Below are positions 49,589 to 58,924 of a DNA stretch of 64,000 nt, one piece after another. The notes beneath the pieces are model-generated. The model was not told the origin of the DNA. It ran no database searches and saw only the letters and a list, made by a program, of their open reading frames with translations. This DNA comes from Clostridia bacterium (GTDB taxonomy: Bacteria > Bacillota > Clostridia > UMGS1840): positions 1-64,000 of the forward strand of contig JAGBEY010000015.1 in assembly GCA_017936745.1 (NCBI GenBank), read 5' to 3'. A program made the position numbers and the translations under genes. Position 1 is the first letter of the stretch; each line of letters opens with the position of its first letter.

Positions 49589-50704
49589 ATGGCATACCGT
49601 AACGAACAGGAAACTTTCGCAAGAATTAAAGTAGTTGGAGTAGGCGGTGCCGGCAACAACGCGGTTAACAACATGGTTGACCACAATATGGATAAGGTGG
49701 AGTTTGTTGCAATCAACACCGATAACCAGGCATTACATAACTCCAAAGCACAGTCCACCCTTCGCATTGGCGAAAAGGTAACCAAAGGCTTGGGCGCAGG
49801 GGCAAACCCCGAAATCGGTCAAAAAGCCGCAGAAGAAAACAGAGAAGAAATTGCTACCCATCTGCAGGGTGCTGATATGGTGTTCATTGCTGCCGGTATG
49901 GGCGGCGGAACCGGAACCGGTGCTGCTCCCGTGGTTGCTTCCATCGCAAAGGAAATGGGCATCTTAACCGTTGGTGTTGTAACCAAACCCTTTGCTTTTG
50001 AAGGAATGAAGCGTGGAAATGCTGCAAAAAAAGGTGTTGAAAATTTGAAAGAATATGTCGATGCCTTAATCGTTATCCCCAACGATAAACTCTTAAGCAT
50101 TGTGGACAAGGCTACCACCTTCCAGGAATCTTTCCGCATTGCAGACGATGTGCTTCGTCAGGGCGTGCAGGGGATTTCCGACGTTATCGTAGTTCCCGGT
50201 TTAATCAACTGTGACTTTGCCGATGTAAAAACCATTATGAAAAACACCGGTTATGCTCATATGGGTACCGGTTGTGCAAGCGGTGAAAACCGTGCTGAAG
50301 AAGCGGCTAAGGCTGCAATCTCCAGTCCCCTTTTGGAAACCACCATCGACGGTGCAAAAGGCGTTTTAGTAAACATTACCGGTGGTCCGAATATGTCCTT
50401 AATCGAAGCAAGCCAGGCAGCTACCCTGGTTCAGGAGCATGTTGACCCCGATGCAAACTTAATCTTCGGTGCCGTAATTGATGAAAGCTTAAAAGACGAA
50501 ATTAAAGTTACTGTCATTGCAACCGGTTTTGCAACCAGAGAAGTATTTAAAGATACCTTCTTCACCTCTTCTGTAAACAAACCGAAAACCGAAGAAAAAC
50601 CCGCATCCCAGCTGGATACTCCCTCATTTATGCAGTCCTCTGCTCCTCAGGAAAAGAAAACTGCAGATCTGGATGTTCCCGACTGGATGAACGGCTTAAA
50701 CTAA
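49589..50704 (+). CDS. ftsZ: Cell division protein FtsZ
   Basis: A 371-residue tubulin-like GTPase that forms the Z ring. GTP-binding [15 protein letters not shown], the tubulin signature [15 protein letters not shown], and the T7-loop region [13 protein letters not shown] are intact. After residue ~320 there is a short variable linker. The C-terminal peptide is [12 protein letters not shown], unlike the usual LDIPTFLR-type basic end. ftsA is not next to it. Strong AGGAGG site; strong terminator after the stop. Confidence 0.97.
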   Translation: MAYRNEQETFARIKVVGVGGAGNNAVNNMVDHNMDKVEFVAINTDNQALHNSKAQSTLRIGEKVTKGLGAGANPEIGQKAAEENREEIATHLQGADMVFIAAGMGGGTGTGAAPVVASIAKEMGILTVGVVTKPFAFEGMKRGNAAKKGVENLKEYVDALIVIPNDKLLSIVDKATTFQESFRIADDVLRQGVQGISDVIVVPGLINCDFADVKTIMKNTGYAHMGTGCASGENRAEEAAKAAISSPLLETTIDGAKGVLVNITGGPNMSLIEASQAATLVQEHVDPDANLIFGAVIDESLKDEIKVTVIATGFATREVFKDTFFTSSVNKPKTEEKPASQLDTPSFMQSSAPQEKKTADLDVPDWMNGLN

Positions 50705-50721
50705 TTGATTTGTCATAACGT

Positions 50722-50763
50722 AAAAAAAGCTGAGGCAACCTCTTGTTGCCTCAGCTTTTTTTG
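50722..50763. terminator. Bidirectional terminator after ftsZ
   Basis: The stem aaaaaaagctgaggcaac/gttgcctcagcttttttt (18 bp) has a 5-nt loop. Confidence 0.93.
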
Positions 50764-50770
50764 TTGCACC

Positions 50771-51028
50771 TTACGAAAGATAGCTAGAAAGCGTTTCTCT
50801 CAGTGCAATTGGGAACACAGTTTCCTGAGCAAACAGTCTGACAATTTTGTAAGCCCGGCTTCGTGTTGTGTCCAGAAACACACAGTCTTGTTCCACTTCG
50901 TTTCCGCATTTGCAAAGAATTTCAATTCCGTAACGGGTGTTTTCCTCGGTTACCAGAAGATACGTGAGACGATAACATTTGTCCCGAAAGAGTACCTTTT
51001 TCCTTGCAACGATGGTTTTACTCACCAT
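50771..51028 (-). CDS. Small conserved-looking protein of unknown function (possibly DUF6514-like)
   Basis: 85 residues. It reads like a beta-rich domain: KCYRLTYLLVTEENTRYGIEI, then LCKCGNEVEQDCVFLDTTRS and a C-terminal helix (SRAYKIVRLFAQETVFPIAL). No membrane segment. The start ATG has AAGGGATG. It has its own promoter and shares the ftsZ terminator. The DUF name is from memory of the RYGIEI pattern and is not firm. Confidence 0.65.
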   Translation of the reverse strand: MVSKTIVARKKVLFRDKCYRLTYLLVTEENTRYGIEILCKCGNEVEQDCVFLDTTRSRAYKIVRLFAQETVFPIALRETLSSYLS

Positions 51029-51130
51029 AGCGACATCCCTTCCTAATTTTTTAAAATCTTACAAAAAATTTTGATCTCTCTGCCCTCTCAATTTTTTAAA
51101 CTTCGTTCAAAAACGAAATTGCTTTTCTAC

Positions 51131-51159
51131 ATTGTAGCATAAATGTTCCACGGATTCAA
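51131..51159 (-). promoter_or_regulatory. SigA promoter of the 85-residue protein gene
   Basis: TTGAAT (51154-51159), 17 bp, TACAAT (51131-51136). Confidence 0.75.
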
Positions 51160-51296
51160 CACAAAAAAAGCACCGTTTTTGCCCCAAAAATCGCCCTAAA
51201 CCACCAAAAAACAACAAAATCGGCAAATTTCTCTCCCCAAGGTGGGAAAAGACGGGTTTCTTCCTTAAGAATCAAAAGGATTTTCTCAAAAAAAAC

Positions 51297-51325
51297 TTGA
51301 ATTTGGTGTAAAAATCGTGTATAAT
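51297..51325 (+). promoter_or_regulatory. SigA promoter of the HAD-hflX operon
   Basis: TTGAAT (51297-51302), 17 bp, TATAAT (51320-51325). It lies over the upstream end of the longer HAD frame, so the gene starts at 51371. Confidence 0.85.
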
Positions 51326-51370
51326 AAATCTGTATGTGCAAATTTTAAAAACCGAAAGGACCGACACGAT

Positions 51371-52189
51371 ATGAAATTCAGCGGAATGACAATTGTTTCT
51401 GATATGGACGGAACCCTACTCACCGAAGAAAAAACAATTTCCCAAAAAAATTTAGATGCCATCCGCTATTTTCGGGAAAACGGCGGCAGCTTCACCATTG
51501 CCTCCGGACGAGTGTATCAGTCGGTTGCTTCCTATTATCATGAGCTATGCCCCAACCTTCCGGTGATATCTCACAATGGCGGTGTTATTACCGACCCAAA
51601 AACTCATACCCCTCTATACTGTAAGCTTCTGGAGGGCAATTACCGCAGCATTGCAAAGGAAATTCACAAACGGTTTCCCTGGCTTGGGATTGAGGGCTTT
51701 ACGCCGTCTCGAATTTTGTTTTTCACCGATAATCCCTATGTCAGAAAGCACATCAATGACGAGCGGATTTTCCCAGATAACCAAATCGAATGGCATTCCT
51801 TAGAGGAAGAAACGGAAAGCTGGTGCAAAATTCTCTTTGCCTGCGAAAAAGACAAGGCAGACGAACTGGAGCAGGCGTTACCTCCCTTATATCCCGAATA
51901 CTTTTTTGTAAGAAGCGACCCTCACTATTTTGAAATGCTTCCGCCCGGTGTCAATAAAGGTACGGCACTGTGTGAGCTTTTGAAGATTTGCAAGCTGTCT
52001 CCTGATAAATGTTATGCACTTGGAGATAATATGAATGACAAGGAGCTTCTCTCCTATGCCAAAACCGGCATAGCCGTGAAGAATGCCTCCGAGGCTTTAA
52101 AGCAGGAAGCGGATTTTGTGCTCCCCTACACCAATCAGGAGGATGCCATTTTCCATCTTGTGGAACTGATTGAAAAAGGAACGATATAA
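51371..52189 (+). CDS. Cof-type HAD-IIB phosphatase
   Basis: A 272-residue HAD hydrolase. Motif 1 is IVSDMDGTLL (nucleophile and acid Asp), motif 2 is FTIASGR, a large type IIB cap lies between, and motifs 3/4 are VNKGTALCELLK and YALGDNMNDKELL. Members dephosphorylate sugar phosphates or flavin precursors; the substrate here is not known. ATG 51371 has AAAGGA. The stop codon touches the hflX ATG with no gap. Confidence 0.92.
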   Translation: MKFSGMTIVSDMDGTLLTEEKTISQKNLDAIRYFRENGGSFTIASGRVYQSVASYYHELCPNLPVISHNGGVITDPKTHTPLYCKLLEGNYRSIAKEIHKRFPWLGIEGFTPSRILFFTDNPYVRKHINDERIFPDNQIEWHSLEEETESWCKILFACEKDKADELEQALPPLYPEYFFVRSDPHYFEMLPPGVNKGTALCELLKICKLSPDKCYALGDNMNDKELLSYAKTGIAVKNASEALKQEADFVLPYTNQEDAIFHLVELIEKGTI

Positions 52190-53422
52190 ATGGAACAAAA
52201 GTTAGAAAAATGTATTGTTTGCGGTGTGTTTTACGGCACAGGAAAATTAGATGATTCTGACCCTGAATCCCTGGAGGAATTAAAAGCACTTTGTGAAGCC
52301 TCCGGTGCGGAGGTGGTCGGAGAAATCACCCAGAACCGGGAAGCCCCGGACTCCCGTACCGTAATCGGAAAAGGAAAAATTGAAGAATTGAGAAATGCCA
52401 TTTTGGAGCTGGATGCCAATCTGGTAGTGTTTGACTGCGAGCTTTCCGGCTCTAACACCCGAAATTTAGAAGAAGAACTGAATGTAAGAGTCATCGACCG
52501 TTCCCGTTTGATTTTGGATATTTTCGCTCTCCGTGCTACCACCCGTGAGGGAAAATGTCAGGTAGAGCTGGCACAGCTGTTGTATCATTTGCCCAGACTT
52601 TCGGGGATTGGAACTTCTCTGTCCCGTCTGGGAGGCGGAATCGGCACAAGAGGCCCCGGAGAAACCCAGCTGGAAACAGACAAACGACATATCCGGGAAC
52701 GAATTTCCAATCTGCGGCAAGAGCTGAAAGAAATTGAAAAAAACCGGCAAACCCAGCGGAAGCAGCGCACCAAAAACGAAGTGGTAAACATTGCACTGGT
52801 AGGCTACACCAATGCCGGAAAATCCTCTTTGTTAAATGCTTTGACCGGTTCAGAACAATTTGTGGAAAATATGCTGTTTGCCACCTTGGACCCCCTGTCC
52901 AAAAAGCTGACTCTCGCCGATGACCGTCCTGCAGTATTGACCGATACGGTGGGCTTCATCCGTAAGCTCCCCCATCATCTGGTGGAAGCATTCAAATCCA
53001 CTTTAGAGGTTTGTACCACTGCAGACTTATTGCTCCACGTAATGGATGCTACCGACCCCAATCTGCCCAACCATAAAAAGACAGTGGAAAATCTTTTGAA
53101 GGATTTGGGGGCAGAATCCAAGCCGTTGCTTTCGGTTTACAACAAGGCAGATGCCTTGTCCGAGGAATTTGTTTCGGAAAAAGACAGTGTGCTGATTTCT
53201 GCAAAAACAGGTTGGAATTTAGACATCCTGATGCAGAAAATCACCGATATGACCCGCACCACCGAGGTGGAAAGGGTACTGAAAATCCCTTACGATAAAT
53301 CCCATCTTGTTGCAAGAATCCACGAAAATCTCAAGGTTCTTGACATTGCCTATGAAAACGAATACCAAGTATTAACCGTATACGGAAAAGAGGAGCTGAT
53401 TGCCCCCTATGAGCAGTTATAA
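52190..53422 (+). CDS. hflX: Ribosome-associated GTPase HflX
   Basis: 410 residues. N-terminal HflX domain (SRTVIGKGKIEELRNAIL, RVIDRSRLILDIFALRA), the coiled GGGIGTRGPGETQLETDKR loop, and a G domain with GYTNAGKSSLLNAL (G1), DTVGFIRKLP (G3) and YNKADAL (G4). HflX splits stalled ribosomes after heat or stress. It is co-translated with the HAD gene in front and overlaps the next gene. Confidence 0.96.
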   Translation: MEQKLEKCIVCGVFYGTGKLDDSDPESLEELKALCEASGAEVVGEITQNREAPDSRTVIGKGKIEELRNAILELDANLVVFDCELSGSNTRNLEEELNVRVIDRSRLILDIFALRATTREGKCQVELAQLLYHLPRLSGIGTSLSRLGGGIGTRGPGETQLETDKRHIRERISNLRQELKEIEKNRQTQRKQRTKNEVVNIALVGYTNAGKSSLLNALTGSEQFVENMLFATLDPLSKKLTLADDRPAVLTDTVGFIRKLPHHLVEAFKSTLEVCTTADLLLHVMDATDPNLPNHKKTVENLLKDLGAESKPLLSVYNKADALSEEFVSEKDSVLISAKTGWNLDILMQKITDMTRTTEVERVLKIPYDKSHLVARIHENLKVLDIAYENEYQVLTVYGKEELIAPYEQL

Positions 53423-54029
53423 AACCGTCAAACACCAAAGCGAATGTGAAATAATCGAAAAAAAATCCCGCTTTATTGCCTTAACCTATCCCGTTACCAC
53501 TGAGGAGGAGGCACTCACCTATCTGGAGGCGGCACGAAAAAAATATTACGATGCCACCCACGTGGTGTTTGCCTACCGCATCCGAAACAACCAGATTCAG
53601 CGGTTTTCTGATGACGGAGAACCGCAGGGCACGGCAGGCGTTCCCGTTTTGGAGGTCTTATCCAAGGGGGAAATTACCGATACCTTATCCATTGTGGTGC
53701 GATATTTTGGCGGTACACTTCTGGGTGCAGGCGGTTTGATTCGCGCCTACTCCAAATCGGCTCACGAGGGAGTAACGGCATCCAACGTGATTACCATGGC
53801 AGAATGCGTGGAATTTTCCATTGAGTGTCCCTATCACTTGTTGGGAAAGGTAGAACACATTTTAATGGAGCAGGATTGCAGGAAACTAAACGTGGAATAT
53901 GCAGACCAGATTACCATGAAATACTATATTGAAGAGTCTGCTTTTCCAAAATTAGAGGCAGAGCTTCGGGAAGCAACCAACGCCACCTTATCTGCCACCG
54001 TTTTAAATCAGAATTTTTACGAACTCTAA
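53409..54029 (+). CDS. YigZ/IMPACT family protein
   Basis: About 206 residues. Family pattern KKSRFIALTYPVTTEEEALT, DATHVVFAYRI, the conserved FSDDGEPQGTAGVPVLEVL, VVRYFGGTLLGAGGLIRAYSK, and a C-terminal DUF1949-type ferredoxin-like domain. Bacterial members are of unclear function; the eukaryotic homologue modulates translation control through GCN1. ATG 53409 and TTG 53400 are both possible. It overlaps the hflX end by 14 nt. Confidence 0.92.
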   Translation: MSSYKTVKHQSECEIIEKKSRFIALTYPVTTEEEALTYLEAARKKYYDATHVVFAYRIRNNQIQRFSDDGEPQGTAGVPVLEVLSKGEITDTLSIVVRYFGGTLLGAGGLIRAYSKSAHEGVTASNVITMAECVEFSIECPYHLLGKVEHILMEQDCRKLNVEYADQITMKYYIEESAFPKLEAELREATNATLSATVLNQNFYEL

Positions 54030-54044
54030 ACAAGGAGTGTTATT

Positions 54045-55322
54045 ATGTTATTTGAAGATATCACCATTTTAGATGAAAATTTAGAGGTAAAAGAACATCA
54101 GTATGTGCTGACCGAAAACGAACGGATTACATATGTTGGAGGCACCTGTCCTGATGCAGAGGGACACCAACGATACAATGGGAAAAACAAGCTTCTGATG
54201 ACCGCTTTTACCAATCTTCACAGTCATACTCCCATGACACTGATGCGGGGTTACGGAGAAAACCTCTCTCTAAACGACTGGCTTACCAAAAAAATCTTCC
54301 CCTATGAGGACAAGCTGACAAGTGAGGATGTGTATTACGGTACCTTATTGGGCATTGCAGAAATGCTTCGTTTCGGTATTGTATCCACCTCAGATATGTA
54401 TTATTTCTGCGAGGATATGTTAAAAGCATTCTTAGAAACCGGTGCAAAATGTAACTTAAGCCGTGGCATCACCTGCTTTTCCGATGCTTCTTATCACGAG
54501 CTTCCGGCTTATGAGGAAAACAAGCTGTTAATTCGTGATTATCACAATATAAATAACGGACAAATCAAAATTGATATGTCAATTCACGGAGAATACACCA
54601 ATACGGAACGAACCATCCGTGAAATCTCTGAACACGCTAAATCGGAGGGACTCCCGTTACACATCCACGTTTCGGAAACCGAAAGCGAGCATAAAGAATG
54701 CATGGCTCGTCACAACGGTATGACACCAATCCAGTATTTCAACCACTTAGGGGTGCTGGATTCCAAAGTATTGGCGGCACACTGTGTGCATCTTTCCGGA
54801 GACGACTTTTCCATTATGAAAGAACGGAGCGTATCCGTAGCAAGCTGCCCTGCCTCTAATCTCAAACTGGCAAGCGGAATCTGCGATGTAAAAAGGTTAA
54901 TGGACTTCGGCATCAACGTGGGCATCGGCACCGACAGCGTAGCAAGCAATAACAGCCTCAATATGATAGAAGAAATTAAGCTGTTTGCCCTTTTACAAAA
55001 GGTTCGCCAGAACGATCCGGCAGTGATTACCCCGAGAGATGCCCTTTACGCCGCTACTAAAGCAGGTGCTATCGCACAGGGCAGACCCGACTGCGGTGCT
55101 CTGAAGATTGGAAACCGTGCAGATTTGATTGTTCTGGATTTGTCGAATCCTTATTGGATTCCGGTGCATAATCTCACCAACAATTTAGTATACTCCGCCT
55201 CCGGTACCGACGTATGCCTTACCATGGCAGACGGCAAGATTCTGTACCGTGACGGTGAATACACCACGATTGATATAGAAAAGCTCCGCTATGTGCAGAC
55301 CCTTTCTCAAAAAGAATTGTAA
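54045..55322 (+). CDS. Amidohydrolase of the MTA/SAH deaminase (TRZ/ATZ) family
   Basis: A 425-residue metal-dependent deaminase. Zn ligands are in TNLHSHTPMTLMRGYG (HxH), IHVSETESEHKE, LAAHCVHLSG and GTDSVASNNSLNM. The LNDWLTKKIFPYEDKL segment is typical of the 5'-methylthioadenosine / S-adenosylhomocysteine deaminase group, close also to guanine and chlorohydrolase enzymes. It would serve purine and methionine-cycle salvage. The ribosome site is AAGGAG. It is 15 nt after the IMPACT gene. Confidence 0.9.
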   Translation: MLFEDITILDENLEVKEHQYVLTENERITYVGGTCPDAEGHQRYNGKNKLLMTAFTNLHSHTPMTLMRGYGENLSLNDWLTKKIFPYEDKLTSEDVYYGTLLGIAEMLRFGIVSTSDMYYFCEDMLKAFLETGAKCNLSRGITCFSDASYHELPAYEENKLLIRDYHNINNGQIKIDMSIHGEYTNTERTIREISEHAKSEGLPLHIHVSETESEHKECMARHNGMTPIQYFNHLGVLDSKVLAAHCVHLSGDDFSIMKERSVSVASCPASNLKLASGICDVKRLMDFGINVGIGTDSVASNNSLNMIEEIKLFALLQKVRQNDPAVITPRDALYAATKAGAIAQGRPDCGALKIGNRADLIVLDLSNPYWIPVHNLTNNLVYSASGTDVCLTMADGKILYRDGEYTTIDIEKLRYVQTLSQKEL

Positions 55323-55336
55323 AAAGGAGCGATTTT

Positions 55337-55849
55337 ATGGTAACCTTTCAATCGGTTTTCTTACCGAAAACCATTTCTACCTTATGCAACCTTGCCAGAG
55401 AAATTCAGATTCCCTACTTCACCCCTATGATTGGGAAAGAACAAATCGTCTATATGCTGGATTTGTTTTTGTCGGAGGCGGCTGTAAAAAAATCTCTGGA
55501 GCAAGGGTATCAGTATCGTCTGGTGAAATATCACGATGAGATTTGCGGGTATTTTGCCGTTTGCCCCGAAAAAGACAAGCTTTTCCTGAGCAAATTCTAC
55601 CTGAAAGAAGAATTTCGCGGAAAAGGAATCGGCAGAAAAATGATGGAAGAGGTCTGCCGCCTGGGAAACGGACTGCAATCCGTCTATCTCACGGTAAACA
55701 AACAAAACCACGCCCCCATCGCCGCTTACAAAGCACTGGGATTTTCCGTGATTGACAGTGTAGAAACTGATATCGGAAACGGCTACATTATGGACGATTA
55801 TATTATGGAAAAACCACTGATTTCAAGAACCCTTATGGAGAATGTATGA
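55337..55849 (+). CDS. GNAT family N-acetyltransferase
   Basis: A 170-residue acetyltransferase. The acetyl-CoA loop is FRGKGIGRKMMEEVC, preceded by LSKFYLKEEF and followed by VNKQNHAPIAAYKALGF, the standard motif A-B order. The acceptor is unknown. The stop overlaps the azlC start (ATGA), so expression is coupled. Confidence 0.92.
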   Translation: MVTFQSVFLPKTISTLCNLAREIQIPYFTPMIGKEQIVYMLDLFLSEAAVKKSLEQGYQYRLVKYHDEICGYFAVCPEKDKLFLSKFYLKEEFRGKGIGRKMMEEVCRLGNGLQSVYLTVNKQNHAPIAAYKALGFSVIDSVETDIGNGYIMDDYIMEKPLISRTLMENV

Positions 55850-56535
55850 AACGAAATGCACTAAAAGTCGCCTGGATTCACACGGTTCCCGTTATGATGG
55901 GATATCTGTTTTTGGGAATGGCATTCGGTATTCTTTTGAGTACCAAAGGCTACGGCGTGTTCTGGGCTTTTATTATGAGTCTTTTTATTTATGCCGGAAG
56001 CGGTCAGTTTGTGGCAATCACACTGTTGACCTCCCCTTTTGATATTGTAGGAGCAGTGTTCATCACCCTAATGGTGAATTTAAGACATCTGTTCTACGGC
56101 TTATCCTTGCTGGAACCATTCAAACGGGCAGGCAAGAAAAAATATTATATGATGTTTACCCTGACAGACGAAACCTACTCTCTCCTTTGCTCCGCAAAAC
56201 CGCCTAAAGGAGTAGACGAGGGCTGGTTTTACTTTTTTATCGGCTTTTTGGATCATCTGTACTGGATTGGAAGCTGTGCACTGGGAAATCTTTTACGAAC
56301 AGCAGTTCCCTTTAATTCCAAAGGCATTGACTTTGTGATGACTGCCTTATTCCTGGTTATTTTTATTGACCAGTGGAAAGATTCCAAAACCCATATTCCT
56401 CAGTTTATCGGGGTGGGTGCATCGGTTTTGTGCCTGATTGTATTCGGTGCAAGCCGGTTTTTACTGCCTGCAATGGTGCTGATTTTACTGCTATCTGCCA
56501 CCTTCCGTAACAGACTGGAGGCGAAATTCCAATGA
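55846..56535 (+). CDS. azlC: AzlC family branched-chain amino acid exporter, large subunit
   Basis: A 229-residue membrane protein. Family marks are PVMMGYLFLGMAFGILL, FIYAGSGQFVAITLL, VNLRHLFYGLSLLEPF and the TDETYSLL motif. With AzlD it forms an efflux system for branched-chain amino acids or their analogues. It overlaps both neighbours by 4 nt (ATGA), so the subunits are made together. Confidence 0.94.
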   Translation: MKRNALKVAWIHTVPVMMGYLFLGMAFGILLSTKGYGVFWAFIMSLFIYAGSGQFVAITLLTSPFDIVGAVFITLMVNLRHLFYGLSLLEPFKRAGKKKYYMMFTLTDETYSLLCSAKPPKGVDEGWFYFFIGFLDHLYWIGSCALGNLLRTAVPFNSKGIDFVMTALFLVIFIDQWKDSKTHIPQFIGVGASVLCLIVFGASRFLLPAMVLILLLSATFRNRLEAKFQ

Positions 56536-56864
56536 TACTTACCACAAAAGAAGCCTTAATTTTACTGGCATTTATTGCACTTACCACCTTTGCTACCCGT
56601 GCAACACCCTTTTTCTTGTTCCCTCCCCACAAGAAAACCCCTGCCTTTGTGGAATATTTAGGAAAAATGCTTCCCTATGCCACCATTGGAATGTTAGTGG
56701 TCTATTGCCTAAAGGATGTGTCCTTGTTTTCCGGAAGCCACGGCATCCCGGAAGCCATCGCTATGATTGCCATTTCTTTGGTCCATATCTGGAAACACAA
56801 TATCCTGCTGAGTGTGGGTGGCGGCACGCTCTTTTATATGTTTCTGGTGCAATATGTATTTTAA
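56532..56864 (+). CDS. azlD: AzlD small subunit of the branched-chain amino acid exporter
   Basis: A 110-residue protein with four membrane helices. TFATRATPFFLF is the conserved first motif; LPYATIGMLVVYCLKDV and HNILLSVGGGTLFYM follow. It is the usual partner of AzlC. The terminator follows directly. Confidence 0.93.
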   Translation: MILTTKEALILLAFIALTTFATRATPFFLFPPHKKTPAFVEYLGKMLPYATIGMLVVYCLKDVSLFSGSHGIPEAIAMIAISLVHIWKHNILLSVGGGTLFYMFLVQYVF

Positions 56865-56902
56865 AAAAGAGCTTTGAACGACAAGCGTTCAAAGCTCTTT
56901 TT
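56863..56902 (+). terminator. Terminator of the HAD-to-azlD operon
   Basis: The stem aaaaagagctttgaacg/cgttcaaagctcttttt (17 bp) has a 5-nt loop. Confidence 0.92.
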
Positions 56903-56920
56903 AGTTTTTCTTTAAACTTT

Positions 56921-57094
56921 GGATAGCAAAGCGGTCCGGACAATTTTTACCACAAACCCATCGGAAGCAGGAAAAATTCGTTCAGAATTCAAAAAATCAA
57001 ACCAAAACGAAAGTTTTGGCAAAGCCCGACCGCGTACCGAGTGTACGCAGAGGGTTTGTTTTTTGGATAGCGTAGCGGTCTGGACAATTTTTAC
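56921..57094. repeat. Pair of 30-bp direct repeats around a palindrome-rich spacer
   Basis: Units 56921-56950 and 57065-57094 match in 27 of 30 positions (ggatagc..agcggtc.ggac). The spacer holds accgcgtaccgagtgtacgc-like short palindromes. It is non-coding and sits between azlD and ldh. Confidence 0.65.
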
Positions 57095-57101
57095 ATTCCG
57101 A

Positions 57102-58049
57102 TTATGCTAAAAATTCTTTGGTAATGTTATACACATTTTCCACAGATTTCTTCATCAGCTCTTCTTCTTCGGGAGAGAGAACTACGGGGATGTCCATTTC
57201 TACACCTTCGGAGCTTACGATTCTGGGCATACTTACGGCAACATTGGTGAAACCGTATAATTCTTCTTTATTGATGCTGACAGGAAGAACACGGTCTTTT
57301 CTGTGTAAGATTGCATCGGTGATATCGCTGACTGCGCTGGCAACACCAAAGTAAGTTGCACCCTTGTTTTTAATAATTTCCGCACCACCGGTTTTTACTT
57401 CTTCTTTAATCTGTGCTTTTTCTTCTTCTGTTAACGGATGACCATGAATGGTGTTCAGATTTAAGATTGATTCTCCGGCAATTGTAGCGTGGCTCCAGTA
57501 CGGGAACTGGGTTTCACCATGCTCACCAATCATCATTGCGTGAATATTTTTCACGTTCATATCGAATAAATCATACAGCTTCTGCTGTAAACGGATGGTA
57601 TCCAGATAAGTACCGGAACCAATTACCTTGCCAGCAGGCAGACCGGTCCATTTCTGAACCATAGTGGTCAATACATCAACGGGGTTGGAAACAATTACAA
57701 AAATACCGCCGTTGTAGTGTTTCATAACTTCGCCTACAATGGATTTCATAATGCCGACATTTTTGCTTGCCAGGTCCATTCTGGTTTCGCCGGGTTTTCT
57801 GTTTACCCCTGCAGTGATGATGATAACATTACTGTCTTTTACATCCTGATAGTCTCCTGCGGTGATTTTCATAGAACCAAACACAGGGCAGGAATGTGCA
57901 ATATCCAATGCTTCGCCATATGCTTTTTCTTTATTTACATCAATCAATACCATTTCGTGTGCCAGGTTTCTTGCAGCGATGGTATACGCGATGGAAGCAC
58001 CTACAAAACCGGTGCCGATAACTGTTACTTTTTTCTTGTTAGTACCCAT
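57102..58049 (-). CDS. ldh: L-lactate dehydrogenase
   Basis: A 315-residue NAD enzyme that reduces pyruvate to L-lactate. VIGTGFVGASIAYTIA (NAD loop), GVNRKPGETRMDLASKN (substrate loop with the Arg), SNPVDVLTTM, and the catalytic His in MIGEHGETQFPYWS. The substrate-loop Gln-equivalent (NRKPGETR) favours LDH over malate dehydrogenase, though a few relatives overlap. The ATG has GAGGT. It has its own promoter. Confidence 0.93.
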   Translation of the reverse strand: MGTNKKKVTVIGTGFVGASIAYTIAARNLAHEMVLIDVNKEKAYGEALDIAHSCPVFGSMKITAGDYQDVKDSNVIIITAGVNRKPGETRMDLASKNVGIMKSIVGEVMKHYNGGIFVIVSNPVDVLTTMVQKWTGLPAGKVIGSGTYLDTIRLQQKLYDLFDMNVKNIHAMMIGEHGETQFPYWSHATIAGESILNLNTIHGHPLTEEEKAQIKEEVKTGGAEIIKNKGATYFGVASAVSDITDAILHRKDRVLPVSINKEELYGFTNVAVSMPRIVSSEGVEMDIPVVLSPEEEELMKKSVENVYNITKEFLA

Positions 58050-58120
58050 GATACAACCTCATTTTCCCTATTTTTATATTTTTGGTAAATTTCAAACTTT
58101 ACCCATTATACTATGCCATC

Positions 58121-58149
58121 ATTGTAACAAAAAAAGCATATTTTGTCAA
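58121..58149 (-). promoter_or_regulatory. SigA promoter of ldh
   Basis: TTGACA (58144-58149), 17 bp, TACAAT (58121-58126). A nearer TATAAT (58104-58109) is an alternative -10. Confidence 0.72.
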
Positions 58150-58241
58150 TGCCTTTTCCCCATTTTTTCAAAGAATATTCTTTTTTAGAGACAACCCTCA
58201 TACAATATAACAAACCATCAGCATATCGGGAGGAATTTCAT

Positions 58242-58853
58242 TTGTTTCCATTTACAAAATTAAAACATCATTTATTTCAGTATAAATTTCACTATCTTAC
58301 TGTATTCGCATTATTTCTCGTGGGGTTCTTCATCGGAGGTTTCTATTCCAACGCCCTCTCCGCTTTGGATTTTTCTTCTGCTAAGGAAACAGCAGAGGCC
58401 TTTATTTCATCAGCCAAAGCACACACCCTTGACTATCGTCTGATGCTTTGGGAGGACGTATCTTGTTATCTTTGGATATTCTTGTCGGGAATTGTGTTGT
58501 TCGGATTTCCCGGAACGTTATTTTTCAACTTCAAATGCGGATTTTCAGCCGGATTTTTTCTTTGCTTTTTAATCAAAGCCTATGCACTGAAGGGCTTTAT
58601 TCTCAGTATCTTTTTTCTGTTTTGTCAGCTGTTGTTTGTTCTTCCGGCGCTGCTTCTTATCACCGCAAAGGCACTTCACATCAGCTTATTCATCACCTCC
58701 TGTACTCTACGCACACATATTTCAAAAACGAGCATAAAATCTGAGCTTTTTCTGTATGTCTGTCATTTTCTTATCAGTGTAATCATTGCCGGAACCGGAA
58801 CAATGATAAAATTTTTCCTGCTCCCTGCTCTTTGCAATTATCTGTTTGTATAA
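58242..58853 (+). CDS. spoIIM: SpoIIM-like stage II sporulation membrane protein
   Basis: 203 residues starting at TTG 58242-58244 behind GGGAGG; the frame further upstream has no ribosome site. Five hydrophobic helices: LTVFALFLVGFFIGGFYSN, then YLWIFLSGIVLFGFPGTLFF, GFSAGFFLCFLI and later segments. The F-x-x-G-x-x-x-G pattern of helix 1 and CGFSAGF match SpoIIM, which works in the DMP machine that thins septal peptidoglycan during engulfment. spoIID and spoIIP are not in the window. A DUF95-type protein of other role is possible. Confidence 0.75.
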   Translation: MFPFTKLKHHLFQYKFHYLTVFALFLVGFFIGGFYSNALSALDFSSAKETAEAFISSAKAHTLDYRLMLWEDVSCYLWIFLSGIVLFGFPGTLFFNFKCGFSAGFFLCFLIKAYALKGFILSIFFLFCQLLFVLPALLLITAKALHISLFITSCTLRTHISKTSIKSELFLYVCHFLISVIIAGTGTMIKFFLLPALCNYLFV

Positions 58854-58858
58854 ACAAA

Positions 58859-58887
58859 TTGACAAAACTAAGGATTGGGTATATAAT
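58859..58887 (+). promoter_or_regulatory. Perfect-consensus SigA promoter of the Nif3-like gene
   Basis: TTGACA (58859-58864), 17 bp, TATAAT (58882-58887). Confidence 0.9.
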
Positions 58888-58924
58888 AAAAAAAAGAAAT
58901 CAGTTCGGATAAGGAGTACCTGTT

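Noticed and set aside
51317-51370. Upstream extension of the HAD phosphatase
   Set aside because: It overlaps the -10 box of the promoter and lacks a ribosome site.
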